64,000 nt of DNA from Taeniopygia guttata (Eukaryota > Chordata > Aves > Passeriformes > Estrildidae): positions 114,357,501-114,421,500 of the forward strand of contig NC_133024.1 in NCBI RefSeq assembly GCF_048771995.1, in the 5' to 3' direction. Under the pieces are notes generated by a model. It made no database searches. It worked only from the letters and a program-made list of their open reading frames with translations, and had not been told where the DNA came from. Position numbers and translations under genes: made by a program. This document shows, piece after piece, positions 47,296 through 56,427 of the stretch. Numbering within the stretch: position 1 is the first letter of the stretch; every line of letters begins with the position of its first letter.

Positions 47296-47973
47296 ACCTG
47301 TGATTTGTGCTGGAAACCAATAAATAAATAAACAAGATATACTAGAGAATTAAAGAATAGTTAGACTACTTAAAGAATACTAAAAAATACTAAAGATAAA
47401 GAAGCTCATTTGTGCAGTTTCAGGTAGAAAATACTTTACCAATGATATCCCTAATTTAAATCAAGAGGTAAAAGTGAAATATTGAAAGAGTGGGGGAGTT
47501 TTTTTCACCTCAAATAATTTGTGATGTTTTGGTCCACATAGAAAGAACAAAGAATAAAATAGAAAGAATGGAAGTTGAATAAAATGTGATGTTTTGGTCC
47601 ACGCAGAAAGAATAAAATAAACCCTGTCAGCTTCAGTGGGAAATGCCCTCTAAGAACATGTAAAAATGGAATAAAATTGAATTTCCATTCCCAGTTCCAG
47701 GCTGTTCTCCATCCTGCTCTTCACTTCTTTGGGAAATGAGGAGAAACAGAGCTTTGCTAATTAAAAGAGGGGTTTTAATGAATCACTGCAGGAATGAAAT
47801 TGAAACCCCACTGGATCTAAGGCTGATCTTCCTGTCCCTGAGATCCCAAATCCTCAGAGCTCCTGGCAGAGGGAGCTGAGGCTTTGCTGGTGGTTTTTTA
47901 CCACAGGTTTCAAAATATTGAACTCTTTTGGGTATATTTGGAGTCTGTTTTGAGTTTCATCTGCCCCATTATG
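47296..47973. other. CLIC6 intron 1, unique
   Basis: Contains a short local repeat of GTGATGTTTTGGTCCAC at 47521 and 47586. No gene supported. Confidence 0.5.
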
Positions 47974-48057
47974 AAACAAAACAAAACAAAACAAAACAAA
48001 ACAAAACAAAACAAAACACCACAAAACAAACAAAACAAAAAAAAAAAAAAAAAAAGA
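47974..48057. repeat. (AAAAC)n microsatellite and poly-A
   Basis: About ten AAAAC pentamers followed by an A run of about 18. Confidence 0.97.
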
Positions 48058-48230
48058 AATTTTTTTATTTATATAATGCTCCTCCTCTCTAAGAGCTTTT
48101 AAAAGTCATTTCCAAAACAGCCAGCAGGGAAATGTCAATGATTGACCAGGACACAAATGGGAATTTCCCTGAAATCAATGTTTAACTCCTTTGTAACTGC
48201 CCCATCTGAATAACTCAGGGAAGGATTTGC

Positions 48231-48402
48231 TTTCACTGCTCCCATTCTGCTTTTTGGCTTTGGTCTCTGACAACTCCACTTTGAATATTTGCAATATTCT
48301 TACAGGTGCTCAAATTGCAGCATATGGGGAGAAATGAAACAAAAAGGGAAATTTCCACCTTTGTCCTTCTGCTTCCAGCCAGGTTGTGGAAGCTGTTTTC
48401 CT
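48231..48402 (+). repeat. Direct duplicate B2
   Basis: Second copy of 45891-46071, lacking a roughly 10-bp AGCAGCAGTGCC piece. About 2.3 kb apart, same orientation. Confidence 0.9.
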
Positions 48403-48639
48403 GGAGAAACTTTTATTTTTAGGAAGGAATTAAAACCTTTCAGTGCTGAGACAGTGAGTAAGTGGAACGGAGTCACTTGTGCTGAGTTTTTTATCAGGAA
48501 ATAATCAGATATTGCCAATGGAAATGCACACAGGGCTTAGCACAGGGGGACATTTTATCACCTCAGCAAGGAGATTTGGGTCACCTTCCCACTCTGGGGC
48601 AGACTCAGGGGGACAAAATATTAAATTTTAAATAATCAG

Positions 48640-48800
48640 GGAATGTCCTGAGCTGGAAGAGACCTCCAAGGATCCCCCAGTGCCACCCCAACTGTGCCCA
48701 GAGCCCCAAAATCCCACCCTGGGCCAAAGGCTCCTGCAGCTCTGGCAGCCTTGGGGCCGTGCCCATTCCGTGGGCAGTGCCCCAAAAACCTCAAGGAAAA
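48640..48800 (-). mobile_element. CR1 fragment, inverted
   Basis: CAGGGAATGTCCTGAGCTGG, AAGAGACCTCCAAGGATCCC, CTCCTGCAGCTCTGGCAGCC, GTGCCCATTCCGTGGGCAGT. Confidence 0.75.
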
Positions 48801-48837
48801 TAAAAAAAAAGCTGTAGGACCTCCCCAGGGAAAACAC

Positions 48838-48932
48838 AGGGAATAATAAATAATAAATAATAAATAATTATAAATAAATTAAATAATTAAATAATTAAAT
48901 AATAAATAATAAATAATAAATAAATAAACTGT
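48838..48932. repeat. (TAAATAA)n low-complexity tract
   Basis: GGGAATAATAAATAATAAAT ... AATTAAATAATTAAATAA, directly after the CR1 fragment. Confidence 0.95.
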
Positions 48933-49884
48933 GTGATGGCACAGGTGGAAGTCTCCATCCTAAGGGATGTTCAGATGAACTTAAAAAAAAATTAGGCTAT
49001 TTCTATAAAAATTTTCGAACAGTTCTGGAGTGATTTTATGACATTCAATCAGTTCAGGACAGCCTTAAAAAATGTTTTTTTCTAATCTTGATTTTCCAGG
49101 GCATGGTCTGACCAGCAGTCTCACAATCCCCAGTTCCAAATTTGCCTCTCATACTTTTATTTGTTTTACTTGTCTCTCATAGGTTTAGGATTTTTTTTTT
49201 TTTTATTTGAGTGAAACTGCTGAATTTGTCGGATGGGTTTTGAGAAATAAGATTTTAAAGAGGAAAGAAATGATAAAATATTCCTGTATCCTCTTCCCTG
49301 CCTAGAACCCATTCCCTTGCTTTGGGACACTTTGTTGTTCCTCCTCCTCTGTTCTTCTTTCTCTGAATTTCACACAGGCCTCATCCTCCTCCATTTTTGT
49401 ATTTTGTATTTTGTATTTATACTTGCATAAATACATATATAAATATATGTATTTATACTTATATTTATACTATATTTATACTTTTGTATTTATACTCCCC
49501 TCTCTTTACCCCTTCACTTCCCCTTCCATAAACTCTAGTTTTTCCTTTTTCTTCCTGATTCCCTTTCCCAGCTCTGAAGAGGAGGGGTCATTTGTCAGAT
49601 TATATTTATTTTTGACACAGAGATGGGGTCAGAAAAAAATTTTAAAAAATAAAAATTTTAACACTTCTACAAATCTATTTCCCACGGTCTCTCTCTGGTT
49701 AAAAACTCTAAAACTGCAAGTCCAGGTGGCATCACCAGGAATAAACATCCTGAAAAATCCTGGGTTTACTGAGACCTTCCATTTTTACTTCTGCTTGACA
49801 GAATTTAAACCAACAAATATGGATTTTCATGGTCCTCACAACAGTGGAAGAAAGGCCTCACACTGGTATTTCCATAAAAATTGC
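48933..49884. other. CLIC6 intron 1, unique
   Basis: A TTTGTATTTATACTT-type repeat at 49400-49490. No gene supported. Confidence 0.5.
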
Positions 49885-49985
49885 ACTGATGGAATGAGAA
49901 AATGGTTTGGGTTGGAATGAACTTAAAGATCATCTCATTCCAACCCCCTGAATGGTCAGGGACACCTTCTACTACAAATTTTTAT
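49885..49985 (-). mobile_element. CR1 3' fragment, inverted
   Basis: GAGAAAATGGTTTGGGTTGG, TTAAAGATCATCTCATTCCA, GTCAGGGACACCTTCTACTA. Confidence 0.9.
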
Positions 49986-50276
49986 TTAAAGAATTCCCTT
50001 TCCAAAGTTTCCCCTGATGTTTTTAATAATTTGATTTTAGTACACTTATATTTTCCAACTAATTGGTTAAATCACTTTCCAGAAAATCACTCCCCACGCT
50101 CTGATGTTTTATATTTGTGAATGCCAGGGGTTCTCCAGCCTGGTTTGTTATTCCTCTACAGAAATTCAAATTCTCCAGCTCACCCAGTCCCACCAGCAGC
50201 ACATCCCACATGCAGAGGAACAATCCCAGGGTGGTTCCCAAGCAAGGCTGAGGCTTTTCCACAGGATTTAGGGGCT

Positions 50277-50983
50277 GAAGTTGGATTTCCTTGGGGAGAA
50301 GTTGGATTTCCCTGGGGTTGAAGTTGGATTTCCCTGGGGGAAGTTGAAAGTTGGATTTCCTTGAGGGGAAGTTGGATTTCCCTGGGGGAATTTGGATTTC
50401 CTTGGGGGGAAATTGGATTTCCCTGGGGACAAGTTGGATTTCCTTGGGGAGAAGTTGGATTTCCTTGAGGGGAAGTTGAATTTCCTTGGGGGAATTTGGA
50501 TTTCCTTGGGGGGAAATTGGATTTCCTTGGGGAGAAGTTGGATTTCCCTGGGGGAAGTTGGATTTCCTTGGGGGGAAGTTGGATTTCCTTGGGGAGAAGT
50601 TGGATTTCCCTGGGGCTGAAATTGGATTTCCTTGGGGGAAGTTTGATTTCCTTGGGGAGAAGTTGGATTTCCTTGGGGGAAGTTGGATTTCCTGGGGAGA
50701 AGTTGGATTTCCTTGAGGGGAAGTTGAAAGTTGGATTTCCTTGAGGGGAAGTTGGATTTCCCTGGGGGAAGTTGAAAGTTGGATTTCCTTGAGGGGAAGT
50801 TGGAAGTTGGATTTCCTTGGGGGAAGTGGGATTTCCCTGGGGGAATTTCCTTGGGGGAAGTTGGAAGTTGGATTTCCTTGGGGAGAAGTTGGATTTCCTT
50901 GGGGGGACGTTGGATTTCCCTGGGGAGAAGTTGGATTTCCCTGGACAGAAGTTGGATTTCCCTGGACAGAAGTTGGATTTCCA
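50277..50983. repeat. 21-24-bp minisatellite (GTTGGATTTCCTTGGGG)
   Basis: About 32 units of GAAGTTGGATTTCCTTGGGG with C/T and G-run length variation, plus longer GAAGTTGAAAGTTGGATTTC units. The - strand reads as long NFPQGNPTS-type frames, which are products of the periodicity. Confidence 0.95.
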
Positions 50984-51479
50984 GCAGGGATGAGGGCAGA
51001 GAGCAGCCAAGGAGCATTCCCACCCTTGACCTGCTCCGTGCTGCTGCCAGGCAAAAAGTGGGTTTATAAAGACAAAATTCAGGAGCAGAGGCCCCACGGG
51101 TGGAATTTGGGCAGCTGGCTGATCTCATCAGGAGACTCTGCTGGTTCCAGCCAGCCCCAAATCCAACTGTGCCCTGGGTCAGGAAAGGGTTCCCTGCCTA
51201 ATGAGGGGCTTACACTGCACGTGACTTTAAGCTTGTGCTTAAAGCAGAACACATGGTGTGGGGCTTTACTGCAGCACTCAGCTGGGAGGAAATAAAAATA
51301 GGAATAGGGCCAGGAAGCTTTGAAGTGAAGACCTTAACTTTCTTTTCTTTTCTTTTCATTTTTTTAATTTTTTATTCTCCTAAAAGCAGCCTTCCAACCA
51401 CAGAGATGGGCCCTGGGAATGAGCAGAGATAGGCCCTGAACAGTTCTGGGGGCACACAGAGATTATTTAACACTTCCAA

Positions 51480-51660
51480 AGCACTCCAAGAAGCTTTTAC
51501 CCAAAGGGGTTGTGGTTCCCTTATCCCTGGCAGTGCCCAAGGCCAGGCTGGACAGGGTTTGGAGCAGCCTGGCACAGTGGGAGGTGTCCCTGCCATGGCA
51601 GGGGTGGCACTGGGTGGGATTTGAGGCTCTTTCCAACCCAAACCAACCAGTGATTCTGAC
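51480..51660 (+). mobile_element. CR1 3' fragment
   Basis: CR1-sense: TTGTGGTTCCCTTATCCCTG, GCAGTGCCCAAGGCCAGGCT, ending CCAACCCAAACCAACCAGTG and ATTCTGAC. Confidence 0.9.
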
Positions 51661-51767
51661 TAAATCACACAAAAATAACTTAGATGCAACTTGGTATTTC
51701 TGATCACTGATTTCTGTTTGTTTATGTCAGTCTGGAAAAGGATGTTGGTCTGTCAGTTGTGTAAATC

Positions 51768-52112
51768 CCAGAATCATCAGGGTGGGAAGAGCCCCTCAGG
51801 ATCACCCAGTGCCACCCAGTGCCCCACCAGCATCACCCAAACCCTGTCCCCAAGGCCACATCCAGACTCCTCTGGGACAATTCCAGTGACTCCAAACCTC
51901 CCTGGGCAGCTCATCCCAAGCCTGGCCACTTTCAGAGGGAAAGATTTTGTTCCAATCTTCAGTGTGACCCTCCCCTGGTGCAATCTGAGGCCATTTCTTT
52001 TTGGGACACAGCAACAGAGCCTGACCCCCCTCACTGCCCCTCCTGTCAGGGATTGTGGAAGGTCCCCCCTGAGCTCCTTTTCTCCAGGCTGAGCCCATTC
52101 CCAGCTCCCTCA
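51768..52112 (-). mobile_element. CR1 fragment, inverted
   Basis: CCCAGAATCATCAGGGTGGG, ACCCTGTCCCCAAGGCCACA, CTCATCCCAAGCCTGGCCAC, CTCCTTTTCTCCAGGCTGAG. Confidence 0.85.
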
Positions 52113-52124
52113 GCCACCCTTGGA

Positions 52125-52215
52125 ATGCCAGAACCACAGAAAGGTTTGGGCTGGGAGGAACCTTGAAGCCCATCTCACTCCAGCCTCCAGAGAAACTGCT
52201 GCTCACGGTGCCCCC
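52125..52215 (-). mobile_element. CR1 3' fragment, inverted
   Basis: GCCAGAACCACAGAAAGGTT, TGGGCTGGGAGGAACCTTGA: a separate short 3' end directly behind the previous fragment. Confidence 0.75.
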
Positions 52216-52359
52216 AGCACTCCCAACAACAACCCAGAGAGTTATGAAGGGAATTTGTAATGCCAGCTTTTCTTAAGCTGCATTAGGGAACATGGAATTA
52301 CCATATTCCAGCTGAAAAAAAAAAAAAAAATATGAAAAGGGGGCTGTGAGAGGGCAGAA

Positions 52360-52455
52360 CCTCACAGAACCCCAGAATCCCTGGGGCTGGCAAAGCCCTC
52401 CCAGCCCATGGAGTCCCAGCTGGGCCCCATGCCCACCTTGTCCCCAGCTCAAAGC
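52360..52455 (-). mobile_element. CR1 fragment, inverted
   Basis: CTCACAGAACCCCAGAATCC, CTGGGGCTGGCAAAGCCCTC, GCCCACCTTGTCCCCAGCTC. Same subfamily as 29828-30110. Confidence 0.8.
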
Positions 52456-52663
52456 TTTCATAGCCCCTCAATTAAAAAAGCAAAACTCTCAGTTACAAAT
52501 GAAAATATCCAAAGGAATGGTGGAGGGAAGCCACTTACAAAAAAAAAAAAAAAAAGATTTTTAAGGTTAAGATTTAGCTTTTTTTCAAGTAGCAGTGATG
52601 TGGCACCTTAGACAAGGTCCTGCAGGGGGTCCAAGGAGTGGAGCTCAGGAAGGAGAAAAGGAG

Positions 52664-53130
52664 GTGATAGTAAAAGGGGTTTAAAATCATGGGGATTTAG
52701 GGTTAAAAGGAAAATTAAGCTTAGTAGGCCCTGAAAAAATAAATACCCCGGGTATATGTAGGCCTTGTACCTTGCTAGAACTGCACCTCTGCATGATAGT
52801 ACATGATAAATGATATAATTGTTAGATGTGATGATTCTTTGGTAATTAAATATAATTACTGTTTAATCGTAAGAATAATCATGTGAAACTGTGGTCGGGG
52901 CCTAAGGAAGATCACGAGAATCTCATGGTTGAATGAAGTCAATGTATACAATAGAACAATATAAGTTTAATATTATTATGTAAGTTATATAAGGATAGAA
53001 TATAAAATAAATTCAGCTCAAAAGCCGTGTCAGAGTCAGATTTGGGTCTGTGCCCCTGATTTCCAGAGCTCTCAATAAAAGCACCTGCAGAGAATCATAT
53101 CTGTGATTATTTGTGTTCCTGAAGGCAAAC
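52664..53130 (+). mobile_element. LTR-like element
   Basis: TATA-like TTATATAAGG at about 52985, AATAAA at 53074 (CTCTCAATAAAAGCACCTGC), then a U5-like GTGATTATTTGTGTTCCTGA. The spacing of about 90 nt between TATA and AATAAA fits an LTR. The left end (TGATAGTAAAAGGGG) and right end are tentative. No viral genes. Confidence 0.5.
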
Positions 53131-53207
53131 AGGGGGAGTGAGGAGAGAGCAGCAGAACCCATCCTGTGGAGCTGGGGGAACAAATGGGAATTTATTCTTA
53201 TTTTCTT

Positions 53208-53386
53208 CCCATTCGCATTCCAGCTGGGCACACTGCCTCTGCAGGCAGGGATGGAATTATTCCCATTGCTGCACTCCCAGCAAAGCTTTTCCTCTCTCGT
53301 TTTTCAGCCCTTTCTGTAACTCTGCACAAGTTACAAGAAGTGTAAAGTCACTCCAGGATACCTCAGGGAAATTCTGCTGCAGACAA
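53208..53386 (+). repeat. Direct duplicate C1
   Basis: Matches 54140-54287: CCAGCTGGGCACACTGCCTC, TCAGCCCTTTCTGTAACTCT, CTCAGGGAAATTCTGCTGCA. The truncated LTR at 53434-53896 lies between the two copies. Confidence 0.88.
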
Positions 53387-53433
53387 GGTTTCTGCACAGG
53401 GAAATAAATCCTTCATTTCCCTTGCTGAGATCT

Positions 53434-53896
53434 GCAGCTCTGTCCTGCAGGGCAGCGTGTGAGGCTCTGCCCTCAGTGGGATGGTACAAACATTAAATAC
53501 CACAAACTACCTGTGCTGGATTTACAATAACGTGCCAATATCTGTCACCTACGTTGGACAGTGTGTCCCCAGCCTGAACCAACAGAAAAATGCCAACACC
53601 ACAGTGAAACATGGAGGGCATGAAGAAGGAGAAAAAGGACAAGGCACACCCAATTTCCTCCATCTTGTCCCCTTTGGACCCCTCATCTAAAATCCTAAAA
53701 TTTTACTTTTGCACCTGTGCCACACTTAATTATTACTGATATCAAACACTCAGAGCTGGTAATTCATCCTGTAAGATTGAAAACTCTTTTCCATGGGCAG
53801 AGATCACAGCCAGTGTCTCTGGGGGCTCTGTCCAGGGGGGTTCCTGACCCCTGCCAGGGTCCCAAACCTGCCAGAGGGAAGCTCTGGGCTCCCACA
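53434..53896 (-). mobile_element. Truncated solo LTR, same family as 36340-36956
   Basis: Nearly identical to the right three quarters of the LTR at 36340-36956 (for example GGATGGTACAAACATTAAAT, GGACAGTGTGTCCCCAGCCT). It begins at GCAGCTCTGTCCTGCAGGGC, lacking the R/U5 end, and finishes at the same CTCCCACA terminus. A few substitutions and a roughly 9-bp deletion separate the copies. It lies in CLIC6 intron 1. Confidence 0.88.
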
Positions 53897-54139
53897 GCTG
53901 AGGAGGAAAAATCACCATTTTCAGCAGCAACACCTCCTCAGAGATGACAATCCCAATATTTACACCCAGCACCAGGGGCAGCCCAGACTCCTCTGAAAGG
54001 GAGGAGCTCCTGCTGCCCACGGATTTCTTACCTACAGCACCCAAAATTCAGCTGCTGCTTCATCATCTGAGTTCTATTTAAGGCCCAGATTCCTCACATC
54101 AGAGAAAATAAGATTTTTTTTTTTTTTTTTGGTAGGAAG

Positions 54140-54287
54140 CCCCCATTCCCCTTCCAGCTGGGCACACTGCCTCTGGAGTTCCCACTTCTGCCCTCCCAGC
54201 AGAGCTTTTCCTTTCTCATTTTTTAGCCCTTTCTATAACCCTGAGTAAAGTCACTCAAGGATATCTCAGGGAAATTCTGCTGCAGGC
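54140..54287 (+). repeat. Direct duplicate C2
   Basis: Second, more diverged copy of 53208-53386, about 0.9 kb downstream in the same orientation. Confidence 0.85.
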
Positions 54288-56427
54288 AGGAAACCTCTGT
54301 CTCTGATGGGAATGAAATCATCTTCTGAATGGAGATCAATGATTTAGAGACCAGGAATGTCACCAAACTGGATAAATCCCCCTGCTTTTCCTTGGATAAA
54401 ATCCATTACCTTGTGCTCATGGTCAGCTTTGACTAAAATCCATTTAACCCTGAAACTGAGGGAGAAATGTTTTGGGAGATGAGCAAGGCCTTGTGCTCCA
54501 GCTGGGTTGTTTGGCCAAGTGTTTGTGGGACAGAGAAATCCTTAGGAATCTTTGGAATTCTGAAATCTGCAGCTGTGATTCTGCTGAGTTTTCCATCAAT
54601 ACATCATTAGATAGCAATTTCAATTTCAAAATAAGCTCTTAAGTCTTAAATAAATGTTCCGTTGCTTAAAATCAATGGAGTGAATTTTAGTGAGAGTTCA
54701 AGTATATTCAAATGGTTAAAAAAAAATATATATATAATTCTGACATTTGCAGAAGTTTTCTGATCAATAAAGAGCTTTTGCTGCAGAAGGGGGAAAAGCC
54801 CTTGAGGAGCAGAGAGCACCAGGGACACTGAATTCCCAAGGAAAGGATATCTGGGTGACTTTTGGGAATATTTGCCTTTCAAACACCTGGATAATGGGTG
54901 TTGTTATCTAAATGAAATAAATGCTATTTTATCCAGGGGCTAATGGCAATCAGGGAGCACCCAGTGAAAGGCTCCAGGGAATTCTGGTGTTTTGTTCTTC
55001 CTGGGGGTTTATCCTGAGGCTGATGCTCCTTAGAACATTATCACCGCCAGAGAGTTTTAATGTTGGCCTGGGATGATCTTCCCTAGCAGGGAACTGCCAG
55101 GATTCCTCCAGCACTGTTCCTGTCTTGTTTTCTTGTGCATTTTCTCCCTCTTTGGGATTTATTTTTACATTTCTCTCTATTTCTGTTGTGCTATCAAACC
55201 GTGGCATGGCCATCTTGGTGCCTGGGGAGACTCTGAGCTCTCCAGTTTTATTTCATTTTGGGTTTTTTTTTCCCTTTTCCTGGAGAAACTCATGCCAGCC
55301 TCTGCCTAAAAACTAATCTAATCCCAGCTACAAAAATGCAGCTCCAGGTGAGGTAAAATACTCAAGCTCTGTAATACAGAAATAATTAGAAAAGCAGCTG
55401 GATTGTTTTCTAGGCATTCTTAAGTTACCAATATTAAGCCCATCACAAAAATGCTCCTCCTTTCTCCTTGTGCCTTTATTAATTCACAAATATTTTCAAA
55501 GCCCATGTTTAATCCTAATATTTCGGGGCCACAGAGTCACAACAAATGCTCTTATTCTCTAGGCTGCTCTCTCATTTTGGCCATGTTTTCCTCCCATAAA
55601 GTGGAAAGTATCACATTTTAATTTTAAATTTAAATTTTAATTTTAATTTTTATTTTTATTTTTATTTTTATTTTTATTTTTATTTTTATTTTTATTTTTA
55701 TGATTTTAATTTTAATTTCAGTGTGAATTCTGGCTGGCAGAAGCAGCCTCAGCCAGCTCAGGAGGTACAGGATGGGATGGTTTGTGGAGGAGAATGTCCC
55801 AAATGCCTTCTGCTTCCCCAGGTTTATTTCCTTAGCTTTATGTTTATCCCACCCTGCTCCACATTTTAGTCCAGAGGGGTCAGAGAAGAGGGAAGAAATC
55901 ACCTCACACAGCGAAAATCCCCATTTATAAAGACTCTATGGATGGCTGCTGTTCCCATGCCAATCTCAGGGATTTTGGTGCGATCCCAGGCACAGAATAT
56001 TAAGGTCTAAAGCTCTACTCAATAAAATACCAGAAATTAGTTTTAGTTTCTCCCCCACCACCCCCTTTTTTCCCCCCTCCCATTTCCCTGTAACCCAAAT
56101 CTTCCCTTCAAACGAACTGGACAATTCCAAGTGCTGCTCTTTACTGACTGTCAATTCAGCCTTGCCAAAATTTGGGACGGTTCTCCAAACATCACCCATA
56201 ATTCGCGTTAGAAAACCTCAGCATCGCATTGAAATTCCATTTCCCGTGTTCCTCCCGCTCAGCGCTTGTGGTGAGAACCCCTCTCCTGATTTTTGGAGAT
56301 CTGAAAATCCACGGAGAACAGCGATGAGGAGGCAGAGGCAGATCTGTGTTGGGTGTTAATAACCTTAATAACCAAAGCACCTTTAAATCCCTCACCACAG
56401 CCATCCCCCGCAGCCCCCAGCCCCTAC
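54288..56427. other. CLIC6 intron 1, 5' portion
   Basis: Mostly unique. A run of ATTTTT hexamers at 55621-55715 is the only clear repeat. No additional exon could be supported. Confidence 0.55.
55621..55715. repeat. (TTTTTA)n microsatellite
   Basis: AATTTTAATTTTTATTTTTA-type run of about 14 hexamers. Confidence 0.97.

Noticed and set aside
50059..51128. Three overlapping - strand frames of about 290-330 codons (NFPQGNPTS repeats)
   Set aside because: They are by-products of the 21-24-bp minisatellite, open in several frames at once.
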